DNA from: an uncultured Bacilli bacterium
Lineage (GTDB): Bacteria > Bacillota_I > Bacilli_A > ML615J-28 > CAG-698
DNA length: 41,224 nucleotides
NCBI GenBank assembly: GCA_947627395.1
Contig: CANQVW010000003.1
Location: 1 to 41,224, forward strand
Direction of reading: 5' to 3'
The translations under genes and the position numbers were made by a program. The notes beneath the pieces were generated by a model, which saw only the letters and a program-made list of their open reading frames with translations, searched no databases and was not told the origin of the DNA. Of the stretch, positions 16,422 to 24,556 are shown in pieces; the stretch's first letter is position 1, and the number at the start of each line of letters is the position of its first letter.

Positions 16422-16700
16422 TCAGATATGTCTATAAAATACAGGATAGGATGGATATGGATAGTATTGCACAGGTTGTTGATACTGATATTGATATTGC
16501 ACGGGAGCTTGTTGTTGTGCTTTATTATTACCAGCAACAAACCAGAAAGGTGCTGAAATAGCAGCTCCTGCAATGAACGGAACTAAAAATCCTCCAAAAC
16601 GATCTTCTTGTTCAGGATAGATAGGTTTAGGTGGAGGACAATTTTCATTTCTCCAAACCTGTCTTGGATAAATATTTTTAAACACAGCTTTATTCATCAT
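16422..16700 (-). CDS. Small Tyr/Gln/Pro-rich membrane protein, possibly a spore component
   Basis: 92 residues from the ATG at 16700, preceded by AAGGAG ten bases upstream. The N-terminus is Pro-rich (NENCPPPKPIYPEQEDR). A single hydrophobic segment follows (FLVPFIAGAAISAPFWFVAG), then a tail of Gln and Tyr repeats (QYQYQYQQPVQYYPYPSYP). Such tails are common in spore-coat and other self-assembling envelope proteins, but I recognise no specific family. A sigma-K-like promoter lies directly upstream. The gene is followed by the bidirectional terminator and preceded by the VanY-type gene on the same strand. Confidence 0.65.
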   Translation of the reverse strand: MMNKAVFKNIYPRQVWRNENCPPPKPIYPEQEDRFGGFLVPFIAGAAISAPFWFVAGNNKAQQQAPVQYQYQYQQPVQYYPYPSYPVFYRHI

Positions 16701-16718
16701 CAAAGACTCCTTTCTTTA

Positions 16719-16746
16719 TAAATTATGTTTTGAAAGATGTTTTGGT
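16719..16746 (-). promoter_or_regulatory. Candidate sigma-K promoter
   Basis: On the minus strand ACC (16746-16744) is followed after 16 bases by CATAATTTA (16727-16719), an AC-N17-CATAnnnTA arrangement that fits the sigma-K consensus of Bacillus. The predicted transcript start would lie very close to the ribosome binding site, which lowers confidence. Confidence 0.4.
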
Positions 16747-16753
16747 GACAAGA

Positions 16754-17551
16754 TTATAATTCAAAGTTTGAAAAAAGATATTCTTCTAGCGTTAAATCAT
16801 TTTTCATAATATCACCTGCTATATTTTTTCCAACGTATCGAAAATGCCATGGTTCATAAGGATATCCAGTAATATTTTCCTTTCCCTTAGGATATCGAAG
16901 AATAAATCCAAATTCAAAAGCATGATTGATCAGTAATTGATATTCTTTTGTATAAGCAAAATGATCCGTTAGACCATGTTCTAATGTTGAGAGATCTAAG
17001 CAAAGCCCTGTTTGATGTTCCGAAAACCCAGGTAAAGCACAATAATCTGGGTGAGTTGCATGCTCATAAATTTCTTCTTGACGCATGTAATCTCTAAAGC
17101 CTGAAAAGACATAAAGACGAGATAGTTCTAAGGTGTCTATCATTTCTAAATAAGCAATTAAAACTTGTTTTTGAATCATAATATCTTTTTTAGTACATAA
17201 AATTGGATACTCTTGTAACGAAACTAGTAAAGGAGTAGCTTCTTTATCTAAATAAAAATGTTTATTTACGAGTGTTAAATAAGAAGAAGGTAAAGCAGCA
17301 GGTTGAATATTAGATAAATAATAATAATTAATTGTTTCTAAATATGTATAATTGTTTTTTTCTCTGAGTTCTTCTAAAGCAAAAAAATCATGTACATCAA
17401 ATCTTTTAAAAGGAAGGTATGAAGCAATATCTTCTGTTGTTAAATGGTTCATTCTTAAAAAAGTTTCAAGTTCATTTTCCTTTTTTTGATGACAAGAAGT
17501 TAAAATGGGAAAACTAAAACAAAATAAAAAGAAAAGCCATATTTTTTTCAT
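16754..17551 (-). CDS. VanY-family (M15B) D-alanyl-D-alanine carboxypeptidase, lipoprotein
   Basis: A 265-residue zinc peptidase expected to trim peptidoglycan stem peptides outside the membrane. A signal peptide ends in the lipobox LTSC with Cys20, so it is lipid-anchored. The C-terminal half has the VanY signatures: SGFRDYMRQ at 150-158, GFSEHQTGLCLDL with zinc ligands His179 and Asp186, and YEPWHFRYVG with catalytic Glu233 and zinc ligand His236. All key residues are present. The N-terminal 120 residues are not recognised. No Shine-Dalgarno sequence is visible before the start, unlike almost every other gene here, yet the MKKIW signal start leaves little choice. It is transcribed divergently from polA behind a sigma-K-like promoter. 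Confidence 0.88.
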   Translation of the reverse strand: MKKIWLFFLFCFSFPILTSCHQKKENELETFLRMNHLTTEDIASYLPFKRFDVHDFFALEELREKNNYTYLETINYYYLSNIQPAALPSSYLTLVNKHFYLDKEATPLLVSLQEYPILCTKKDIMIQKQVLIAYLEMIDTLELSRLYVFSGFRDYMRQEEIYEHATHPDYCALPGFSEHQTGLCLDLSTLEHGLTDHFAYTKEYQLLINHAFEFGFILRYPKGKENITGYPYEPWHFRYVGKNIAGDIMKNDLTLEEYLFSNFEL

Positions 17552-17579
17552 ATTTATAGTATTTGAAAAAAAAGAAAAT

Positions 17580-17607
17580 TAATGTATGAATTTTTTTCCT
17601 TTTGTGT
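17580..17607 (-). promoter_or_regulatory. Candidate sigma-K (or sigma-E) promoter of the carboxypeptidase gene
   Basis: On the minus strand AC (17607-17606), 17 bases and CATACATTA (17588-17580) match AC-N17-CATAnnnTA. The -10 also fits the sigma-E form CATACAnT. It stands 28 bases before the start codon. Confidence 0.45.
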
Positions 17608-17635
17608 TAAAATGATAGATAAGGAAGGTAATGAT

Positions 17636-20260
17636 ATGAAGAAAATTGTTTTAATTGATGGTAATAGTTTGATGTTTCGCTCTTATTATGCAACAGCATA
17701 TACAGGAAATCTAATGAAAAATAAACAAGGATTATATACCAATGCTTTGTTTGGTTTTTGTAATATGCTTTCAAAAATATTAGAAGATGAAATGGATGCT
17801 ATTTTTGTTGCTTTTGATGCTGGTAAACAAACCTTTCGTCACCAAGCTTATGAAGAGTATAAAGGTGGAAGAAAACCAATGCCAGAAGAATTTCGCATGC
17901 AAATTCCATATATTAAACAATATTTAGATCTTTTAAATATCCGTCATGAAGAAATGCTTTTATATGAAGCAGATGACCTATTAGCTACTGTAGCAACTCT
18001 AGCTTTACAAGAAGGATATGAAGATATCCGTATTATTACAGGGGATAAAGATCTCTTACAAATGGTTCATGATTCTATTCGTGTCTTTTTAACAAAAAAA
18101 GGTGTCGGAGAATTGGAAGAATATAATGAAGATAATTTTAAGGAAAAAATGGGCTTTTTCTCATGGCAAATTCCTGACTATAAAGGACTTGTTGGCGATA
18201 CAAGTGATAACCTTCCTGGGATTAAAGGCATTGGAGAAAAAACAGCATGCAAATTATTAGAAGATTTTAAGACATTAGAAAAGATTGTTGAAAACGCAGG
18301 ATTATTAAAAGGCAAAACACAAACACTTGTGCAAGAAGGAGCAAAAATAGGATTAGAGTGTAAATCATTAGCGACCTTAAAAAAAGATATTGATTTACCA
18401 TTTACATTAAATGATTTACAAAGAAAAGAACCTTCTTATGATGAATTAATGATTTTCTTTAAAGAAATGGAATTTTATAGTTTACTAAAAAGAATGGATA
18501 AAACGCATAGTAAAACAGAAGGTCAAAAAGAAAAGTCTTTAATCTCTTACAAAATTGTCGATGAGAAGTATGACTTTTCATCTTTTCAAGAATCTTTCAT
18601 TATCCCTGAAGTTTTTAAAACAAATGAATACAGAGGATCTTTTTTAGGATTAGGAATGATGGATCAAAATCATCAAGTATTTATTCCTTTAGAATGTATG
18701 ATGAAAAATGAAAGTCTACACGCTTATTTAAAAGGAGATTATCCTAAAAATACATTTGATGCTAAAAAATTATATGTTGTATTAAAAAGATATGATATGA
18801 TGATTCAAAATATTGTTTTTGATGCTTTACTGGCTGTTTATTTAGTTCAGCCTGCTTTCGCAAGCGATGACGTAAAACGTTCATTAGAGCATTTTATTTC
18901 CACTTCTTTAGAATATGAAGAAAATATTTATGGGGCTCATTCTAAAATGAATATACCTACAATAGAAATCTATAGCCATTATTCTATTGAAAAATGTTTA
19001 GCTGTTTATGAATCCAAAGAAGTTCTATTAGAAAAACTAAAGGAAAAAAATCAAGAGTTTTTATTTCAAAAAGAAATTGAACTAAGCTTTGTGTTAGGGG
19101 ATATGGAACTAGATGGATTAAAAGTGGATCGCCAAAAATTAAACCAAGTTCAAATTGATTTAACTCAAAAAATGGAAGAGAAAGCTCATCAAATTTATGA
19201 AATTGCGCAAGAAGAATTTAATATCAATTCTGTGAAAAAGCTAGGAGAAATTTTATTTGAAAAATTAAAATTACCATCCGGAAAGAAAAATAAAACAGGA
19301 TATAGTACAAGTTCTGATGTTTTAGAAAAATTAGCACCAACTTATGAAATTGCGAAGTATATTCTGGAGTATAGGGCAATTTCTAAATTGTTAAGTACGT
19401 ATATTTTAGGTTTATATGAAGTGATGGATGAAGATGATTTTGTTCACCCAATTTATAAGCAAGCGTTGACTCTAACAGGTAGATTATCTAGTGTTGAACC
19501 CAATATTCAAAATATGCCCATTCGTACTGAAATTGGGCAAGTCATCCGTGAAGCTTTTGTTTCTCGATTTGATGGGGGAAGTATTTTAAGTTGTGATTAT
19601 TCGCAAATTGAACTTCGTGTTTTAGCTCACTTATCAAACGATGAAAAAATGATTTCTTCTTTTCAAAGTGGAGAGGATTTTCATAAACAAACAGCTTCTT
19701 GGTTATATGATGTTCCTTTAGAAGAAGTGACAAAAGAAATGAGAAGAACAGCTAAAGCTATCAATTTTGGGATTGTATATGGAATGAGTGCATGGGGATT
19801 AAGTGAAAGTGTCAACATCACGCCACAAGAAGCAAACAATTACATTCAAAAGTATTTTACAACCCATCATCAAATTCGTACATTTTTAGATGAAACCATT
19901 GAAAATGCGAAAAAGAATGGATACACCGAAACCTTGTATCATCGTATTCGTTATATTCCCGAGTTAACCAGTAGCAATCATACATTATATGGGTTTGGTG
20001 AGCGTACAGCGATGAATTCCCCCATCCAAGGAACAGCAGCTGACATCATTAAACTTGCTATGGTTGAAGTGAAAAAACAAATGAAAGGCATGAAAAGTAT
20101 TTTGATTGCCCAAGTACATGACGAGCTTGTTTTTGATGTTTATCCCAATGAATTAGAAAAGTTAACATCTTTAGTTCAAAAAGTAATGGAAGAAATTGTT
20201 GCTTTAAAAGTGCCTTTACTTGTTGGATGTTCTTCTGGGGAAAATTGGTTAAAATCGTAG
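17636..20260 (+). CDS. polA: DNA polymerase I
   Basis: An 874-residue polymerase for Okazaki fragment maturation and repair. The start at 17636 follows AAGGAAGG; the upstream in-frame ATG at 17582 has no such site. Residues 1-290 form the 5'-3' exonuclease (LIDGNSLMFRSYYA, FDAGKQTFRH, ADDLLAT, TGDKDLLQ, GDTSDNLPGIKGIGEKTA). The middle region lacks the D-x-E motif of an active proofreading domain, as in Bacillus Pol I, so 3'-5' exonuclease is probably absent. The polymerase domain has motif A (DYSQIELRVLAHLS), motif B (RRTAKAINFGIVYG) and motif C (QVHDELVFDV). mutM follows after nine bases, so the two repair genes probably share a transcript. Confidence 0.97.
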   Translation: MKKIVLIDGNSLMFRSYYATAYTGNLMKNKQGLYTNALFGFCNMLSKILEDEMDAIFVAFDAGKQTFRHQAYEEYKGGRKPMPEEFRMQIPYIKQYLDLLNIRHEEMLLYEADDLLATVATLALQEGYEDIRIITGDKDLLQMVHDSIRVFLTKKGVGELEEYNEDNFKEKMGFFSWQIPDYKGLVGDTSDNLPGIKGIGEKTACKLLEDFKTLEKIVENAGLLKGKTQTLVQEGAKIGLECKSLATLKKDIDLPFTLNDLQRKEPSYDELMIFFKEMEFYSLLKRMDKTHSKTEGQKEKSLISYKIVDEKYDFSSFQESFIIPEVFKTNEYRGSFLGLGMMDQNHQVFIPLECMMKNESLHAYLKGDYPKNTFDAKKLYVVLKRYDMMIQNIVFDALLAVYLVQPAFASDDVKRSLEHFISTSLEYEENIYGAHSKMNIPTIEIYSHYSIEKCLAVYESKEVLLEKLKEKNQEFLFQKEIELSFVLGDMELDGLKVDRQKLNQVQIDLTQKMEEKAHQIYEIAQEEFNINSVKKLGEILFEKLKLPSGKKNKTGYSTSSDVLEKLAPTYEIAKYILEYRAISKLLSTYILGLYEVMDEDDFVHPIYKQALTLTGRLSSVEPNIQNMPIRTEIGQVIREAFVSRFDGGSILSCDYSQIELRVLAHLSNDEKMISSFQSGEDFHKQTASWLYDVPLEEVTKEMRRTAKAINFGIVYGMSAWGLSESVNITPQEANNYIQKYFTTHHQIRTFLDETIENAKKNGYTETLYHRIRYIPELTSSNHTLYGFGERTAMNSPIQGTAADIIKLAMVEVKKQMKGMKSILIAQVHDELVFDVYPNELEKLTSLVQKVMEEIVALKVPLLVGCSSGENWLKS

Positions 20261-20269
20261 GTTAAGTCT

Positions 20270-21106
20270 ATGCCAGAATTACCTGAAGTAGAAACAGTTC
20301 GTAGATCTTTATCGGAAATTCTTTTAAAACGAAAAATACAATCTGTTATTATAAACTATTCTAAAATCATTTCCAATCAAACAGAAAATGAATTTATGGA
20401 AAAAGTAAAAGGACAGACTTTTCATAAAATCGATAGAAAAGGAAAATATTTAATCTTTTATTTAGATGATTACATTTTGCTTAGCCATTTAAGAATGGAA
20501 GGAAAATATTTTTATATACAAGATATGTGTCTGTCTGAAGAAGAAAGAACAAAACATGACCATGTTATTTTTATATTCGAAGGAGCAGAACTTCGTTATC
20601 ATGACACACGTAAGTTTGGAAGAATGTATTTATATCCCATAGTAGAAGATATCTATCACATACCACCTCTTTCCTCTTTAGGATTTGAACCCTTCGATGA
20701 AAGTTGTACAGTTTCTTATTTGAAAGAAAAAGTAAAACAAAGAAGATCCCCCATAAAAACGATCCTTCTTGATCAAAGTATTATCGCAGGACTTGGAAAT
20801 ATTTATGCCGATGAAGTTCTTTTTATGTGTCATCTTCATCCCCTAGAACTTACTTCCACTTTATCAGATGAAGATTTTCAAAATATTATTTTCTCTTCCA
20901 TCTTGGTTTTAAATAAAGCCATCTCATTAGGAGGAACCACGATTCGAAGTTTTGAAAGTAGTTATCATATTACAGGAAGATTTCAAAATGAATTAAAAGT
21001 TCATGAACAAAAAGTATGTCCAGTATGTAAAAATACCATTCAAAAAATAGTTGTTGGCGGCAGGGGAACTTATTATTGTCCAACTTGTCAAAAACTGAAA
21101 TCTTGA
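20270..21106 (+). CDS. mutM: Formamidopyrimidine-DNA glycosylase
   Basis: A 278-residue bifunctional glycosylase/AP lyase that removes 8-oxoguanine and FaPy lesions. It begins MPELPEVETVRRSL, giving the catalytic N-terminal Pro and the following Glu. GLGNIYADEVLF is the helix-two-turn-helix region. The C-terminus has a zinc finger with CPVC and CPTC about 20 residues apart around VVGGRGTYY. Length matches the family. The ribosome binding site is weak, consistent with coupling to polA nine bases upstream. The stop TGA (21104-21106) overlaps the promoter of coaE. The polA-mutM-coaE order is the same as in Bacillus. Confidence 0.96.
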   Translation: MPELPEVETVRRSLSEILLKRKIQSVIINYSKIISNQTENEFMEKVKGQTFHKIDRKGKYLIFYLDDYILLSHLRMEGKYFYIQDMCLSEEERTKHDHVIFIFEGAELRYHDTRKFGRMYLYPIVEDIYHIPPLSSLGFEPFDESCTVSYLKEKVKQRRSPIKTILLDQSIIAGLGNIYADEVLFMCHLHPLELTSTLSDEDFQNIIFSSILVLNKAISLGGTTIRSFESSYHITGRFQNELKVHEQKVCPVCKNTIQKIVVGGRGTYYCPTCQKLKS

Positions 21107-21131
21107 CAAAATGAAGAATATGAGATAATAT
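21103..21131 (+). promoter_or_regulatory. Sigma-A type promoter of the coaE-dnaB-dnaI unit
   Basis: TTGACA (21103-21108) overlaps the mutM stop codon. After 17 bases comes TAATAT (21126-21131). The coaE start is 25 bases downstream. Confidence 0.65.
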
Positions 21132-21155
21132 AGATGAAAAAAGGAAGGATAGGAT

Positions 21156-21719
21156 ATGGTCATTGGAATCACAGGAGGAATTGCATCAGGAAAATCATTT
21201 CTTACCTATTACTTACAAGAGTTAGGATATCCTGTTATTGATTGTGATGTGATTACGCATCAAGCTTATCAAGAGGATACCATTCAAGAAAACATTGTAA
21301 AGTTTTTTCATACTTTAGATCGAAAAGAAATCGGAAACCTTGTTTTTTCTAATCCATCCTTAAAAAAGCAATTAGAAAGTATTCTTCATCCCTATATTCG
21401 CAAGAAAGTTATAGAAGAAATAGAAAAACATGCAACGGAAGAACTTGTTTTTTTAGATGCACCCATTTTAATTGAAGCAGGATTTCAAGATTTAGTTGAC
21501 CGTATTATTGTTGTTGATGCAAAGGATTCTATTCGTCTAGAAAGATTGATCAAAAGAGATCATATCTCAAAATCTTTTGCTTTAAATAAAATGCATCAAC
21601 AAATGTCTACAGAAGAAAAAAAACAATATGCAGATTATATTCTAGATAATAATGGTTCATTAGAGGAAACCAAAATCAATATCAATAAACTTTTAGAAAC
21701 CCTTAGAAAGGAGAAATAG
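21156..21719 (+). CDS. coaE: Dephospho-CoA kinase
   Basis: A 187-residue P-loop kinase for the last step of coenzyme A synthesis, phosphorylating the 3' hydroxyl of dephospho-CoA. The N-terminus GITGGIASGKS (residues 4-14) is the Walker A motif. VIDCDVITHQAY corresponds to the substrate-binding DAD-like region, FLDAPILIEAG is the conserved core, and the lid region has RLIKRD. AAAGGAAGG precedes the start. The gap to the next gene is three bases. A small metabolic gene embedded between repair and replication genes is the normal Firmicutes arrangement. Confidence 0.95.
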   Translation: MVIGITGGIASGKSFLTYYLQELGYPVIDCDVITHQAYQEDTIQENIVKFFHTLDRKEIGNLVFSNPSLKKQLESILHPYIRKKVIEEIEKHATEELVFLDAPILIEAGFQDLVDRIIVVDAKDSIRLERLIKRDHISKSFALNKMHQQMSTEEKKQYADYILDNNGSLEETKININKLLETLRKEK

Positions 21720-21722
21720 AAA

Positions 21723-22079
21723 ATGCGATTAAAATACTATTTTTCAAAAGACTTTGAAACAAGAGATCATCATGAATTAGAACCTCTACGTACAAAGTAT
21801 TATTCTTGCAGAAAAGATGAAGCTATGGATGCTGTAGAAAGAATTGCAAGAGAAATGAAATGTAAAATATGTTATAGAGATAATGAGAGATATGAAGTGA
21901 TGTTTGAAAATGCTTCATTTACCGCAACTGCAACCATTACTTCCACATCCTTTCGCGAAACAGCTGTTGATTTTAAAGTATTGACATATAATATTTTACC
22001 TACTGCTAAAGGAATTAAAGTCATTACAGATCTTTACCAACGTTTAGGAAAGCAAATTCAGTTTAAAGATAAACATTAA
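21723..22079 (+). CDS. Conserved-position hypothetical protein between coaE and dnaB
   Basis: 118 residues, cytoplasmic and rather basic, with no signal peptide or membrane span. It starts MRLKYYFSKDFETRDHHE, has a Cys pair (MKCKICYRD) and a Thr-rich strand region (ASFTATATITSTSF), and ends in a helix (GIKVITDLYQRLGKQ). In Bacillus nrdR lies upstream of dnaB, but this protein has neither the NrdR zinc ribbon nor the ATP-cone, so it is not NrdR. GGAG lies ten bases before the start. It is three bases behind coaE and ten before dnaB, hence co-transcribed. I cannot assign a function; the position suggests a housekeeping role. Confidence 0.75.
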   Translation: MRLKYYFSKDFETRDHHELEPLRTKYYSCRKDEAMDAVERIAREMKCKICYRDNERYEVMFENASFTATATITSTSFRETAVDFKVLTYNILPTAKGIKVITDLYQRLGKQIQFKDKH

Positions 22080-22089
22080 GGAGAAAATC

Positions 22090-23355
22090 ATGCCTGAACT
22101 TATGTACGATACTTTTGTTCTTTCTCATAAGAAACAATTGAATAGTGAAGATCTTTTATCTTTAACTTCTTGTTATTTACCTTTAATTGGTATGGATAGT
22201 TATGTTTTTTATACTCTTCTTTCCACATTACAAGAAAATCAAGAATATTCATTCAAGAAAATATTAGATATATTAAATTTATCGGGGATGAAAAAACTAA
22301 CATCAGCACAAGAAAAATTAGAAGGAATTGGACTTCTTGAAGTATATCATCATGAAGATAAAGGATATATGTACAAAATGAATGCTCCTTTTTCGGAAGA
22401 ACAATTTTTACAAGAAGAAGTATTATTGAGTTTATTAGAATCACAAATTGGACAAATTGAAATTCAAAAAATGAAACAAAAATATCAAACCAATACCAAA
22501 GGGTATCAAAACATTACAAAATCATTTGATGATATTTTTGAAATTAGCACGGAAAATAATCAAACGGTATTAACTAAATTGATTCAACCAACATTATCTT
22601 TTGAAAATCATCATTTTAATTATGTATTATTTAAAATGTTATTTGATTCTTCTTTTATTGGTGAAGAAGTTCTCGAAGAACAGGAATTTAAAAATATGGT
22701 TCTAAAAGTCAGTTTCATTTATAAATTGAATGAAGAAGAAATGAAAGATGTTGTTACAAAAACCATTACTATAGATCAAAGATTTGATTATCCAACTTTA
22801 TCAAAAAATGCGAAAATGGCTTTTCAAAAGAAATATAAAACAACAACACCAAGATTAACAACCCAAAAAGATGATCAATATATTGCAAGCATTCAAGATG
22901 ACCAATTAATTGCCTTATGTAACTCATTAGAATGTATGTCACCGAGTGATGTATTACAAGAACTTTCAGGAATTAAACCAAGTGATGCTGAAGTAAAAAT
23001 GTTTGCTGATTTAATTCACAATACAAATTTAAGTATCAGTGTCATTAATTTAATGATTTTAATTGTCAATCAAGAAAAAGAAGGAGAACTTCCAGGATAT
23101 AGTTACTTTGAAAAAATTGCCAACACTTGGGCAAGAGCTAAATTAAAAACACCATTAGATGTCATTCACTATTTAGAAAAGAAAAAGAAAAAAGAAACAA
23201 CAACTTCTACTTCCAAGAAGAAAACACCAGTGCCAGATTGGTACTCAGAATATGAAAAGTCTTTAGAAGAAAATAAAACAGATCAAACAAACATCAATAC
23301 ATCAGAAGTTGTGGAAGACATCAAAAAAATAGCAAAAAATTTATTTGAGGATTAA
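22090..23355 (+). CDS. dnaB: Replication initiation and membrane attachment protein DnaB (Firmicutes type)
   Basis: A 421-residue helicase co-loader that works with DnaD and DnaI at oriC and in restart. This is not the replicative helicase. The N-terminal winged-helix region has FVLSHKKQLNSEDLLSLTSC and SYVFYTLLSTL; the C-terminal DnaB_2 domain has LQELSGIKPSDAEVKMFADL and INLMILIVNQEKEGELPGYS, followed by a Lys-rich linker and an acidic end. It is somewhat shorter than the Bacillus protein (472). AAGGAG stands directly upstream. It ends one base before the dnaI start, so the two are translated together, as in Bacillus. Confidence 0.93.
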   Translation: MPELMYDTFVLSHKKQLNSEDLLSLTSCYLPLIGMDSYVFYTLLSTLQENQEYSFKKILDILNLSGMKKLTSAQEKLEGIGLLEVYHHEDKGYMYKMNAPFSEEQFLQEEVLLSLLESQIGQIEIQKMKQKYQTNTKGYQNITKSFDDIFEISTENNQTVLTKLIQPTLSFENHHFNYVLFKMLFDSSFIGEEVLEEQEFKNMVLKVSFIYKLNEEEMKDVVTKTITIDQRFDYPTLSKNAKMAFQKKYKTTTPRLTTQKDDQYIASIQDDQLIALCNSLECMSPSDVLQELSGIKPSDAEVKMFADLIHNTNLSISVINLMILIVNQEKEGELPGYSYFEKIANTWARAKLKTPLDVIHYLEKKKKKETTTSTSKKKTPVPDWYSEYEKSLEENKTDQTNINTSEVVEDIKKIAKNLFED

Positions 23356-23356
23356 T

Positions 23357-24172
23357 ATGGATTACTTAAAAGAAGCATTGAAAGATAAAGAAGTAAATCT
23401 TTTTTCTAAACAATTAACGAAAGAAGAACAAGAAGAAAATGTTCTTATTTTATATCTTCAAGCAAGGATGAATCAAATATGTCATCATTGCCAAGGAAAA
23501 GATGTTTGTCATAGTGATGTAGAATTGATGCAAAGTAGACTTGAAAAAACAAAAGATGTTGTAAGTAGAGTTTATTTTCCATGTACATATAAAGATGTCA
23601 TTGAAGATGGAACTTTAGATATGATGTTTTTTCCTCAATCTTCAATGATGGGTGATGTTTATCCAAGTGAAGGAAGAACTGAGATTTTCCAAGAAATTCA
23701 AAGAGTCAAAGAAAATCCAAATGCGAAAGGAATTTATTTATATGGAGCCTTTGGTACAGGAAAAACATACCTTATGCTCAATTTAGCAAAATACCTTTCA
23801 AAAAAAGGGAAGAGAGTTATTTTTGCTTATTATCCAGAGTTGGTTCGTAAAGTAAAAAGTTCTATTGGCGATGGATCTTTAGAAAGAATGATTCAAAATT
23901 TAAAGAACGTTGATGTTTTAATGTTAGATGATGTTGGCGGAGAAATGAATACAGCCTTCATTCGCGATGAATTTTTAGGAACTGTTTTACAACATCGTAT
24001 GATTCATCAACTTCCGATATTTATGACTTCTAATTATGATTTAAAAACATTAAAAGAACATTTCAGTTTAACAAAAGATGAAAATGATTCACTGAAAGCA
24101 AGTCGTATCATGGAAAGAATTACATTCATGACGAAAGTCGTTTATTTGAAAGATCAAAACTACCGAAGATAG
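23357..24172 (+). CDS. dnaI: Primosomal protein DnaI, helicase loader
   Basis: A 271-residue AAA+ ATPase that loads the replicative helicase. The start at 23357 is preceded by TGAGGA, which lies in the end of dnaB. The N-terminal domain has four cysteines (Cys42, 45, 51 and 76), matching the zinc-binding, helicase-contacting domain of Bacillus DnaI. GAFGTGKT (130-137) is Walker A, VLMLDDVGGE is Walker B, and FMTSNYDLKTL is sensor 1. RIMERI near the end carries the arginine region. From 24173 to 24258 the sequence is AT-rich with repeated AGATAG units and no clear terminator. Confidence 0.95.
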   Translation: MDYLKEALKDKEVNLFSKQLTKEEQEENVLILYLQARMNQICHHCQGKDVCHSDVELMQSRLEKTKDVVSRVYFPCTYKDVIEDGTLDMMFFPQSSMMGDVYPSEGRTEIFQEIQRVKENPNAKGIYLYGAFGTGKTYLMLNLAKYLSKKGKRVIFAYYPELVRKVKSSIGDGSLERMIQNLKNVDVLMLDDVGGEMNTAFIRDEFLGTVLQHRMIHQLPIFMTSNYDLKTLKEHFSLTKDENDSLKASRIMERITFMTKVVYLKDQNYRR

Positions 24173-24258
24173 TTTTCTATCGTAGATAGTATGGTATCAA
24201 AGATAGTATGTAACTATAGATAGAGGCAATAAATACAAAATGTTCAAACAAATTAACA

Positions 24259-24287
24259 TTGACAATCAAAAAGTTTAGTGATATAAT
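24259..24287 (+). promoter_or_regulatory. Sigma-A promoter of the thrS leader
   Basis: TTGACA (24259-24264), exactly 17 bases and TATAAT (24282-24287): consensus in all twelve positions. Confidence 0.9.
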
Positions 24288-24314
24288 GTTTTTAAATAAA
24301 ACCTTTGTATATCA

Positions 24315-24531
24315 AATGCTATGAAGAGGACAAGATATAAGATCAACTCATGATCAGTGATGCAGGATAGTGAGAACTGCAAATGAAGCATCTTATGTTA
24401 CTACCTCAGAGCAGAACCTGAAAAGGAATTTCGCTTCCAGCGTTAACGGAAAATGAAGAGCTTGGTCATCCAAGAATAAAGGTGGTACCGCGGAAAAATT
24501 CGTCCTTTGATGTATTTCAAAGGCTTTTTTT
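24315..24531 (+). promoter_or_regulatory. T-box riboswitch (threonine) with terminator
   Basis: The leader carries the T-box core GGTGGTACCGCG (24481-24492), whose UGGN segment pairs with uncharged tRNA. A terminator follows: CCTTTGA (24504-24510), TCAAAGG (24517-24523) and a T-run to 24531. Stem I starts at GAGG (near 24325) and closes with CCTC (24404-24407). In the internal loop ACT (24400-24402), a Thr codon followed by A, is the probable specifier. Low charged tRNA-Thr would favour antitermination and raise thrS expression. Confidence 0.93.
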
Positions 24532-24556
24532 ATATTATTTAGAAAAGGAGATTATT

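Noticed and set aside
21723-22079. The gene between coaE and dnaB as NrdR
   Set aside because: It lacks the zinc ribbon and ATP-cone of NrdR and has a different length (118 against about 150).
24173-24245. Cluster of AGATAG/GATAGTATG short repeats after dnaI as a CRISPR or regulatory array
   Set aside because: Units are only 6-9 bases, irregularly spaced and AT-rich; there is no hairpin with T-tract and no link to a known element.
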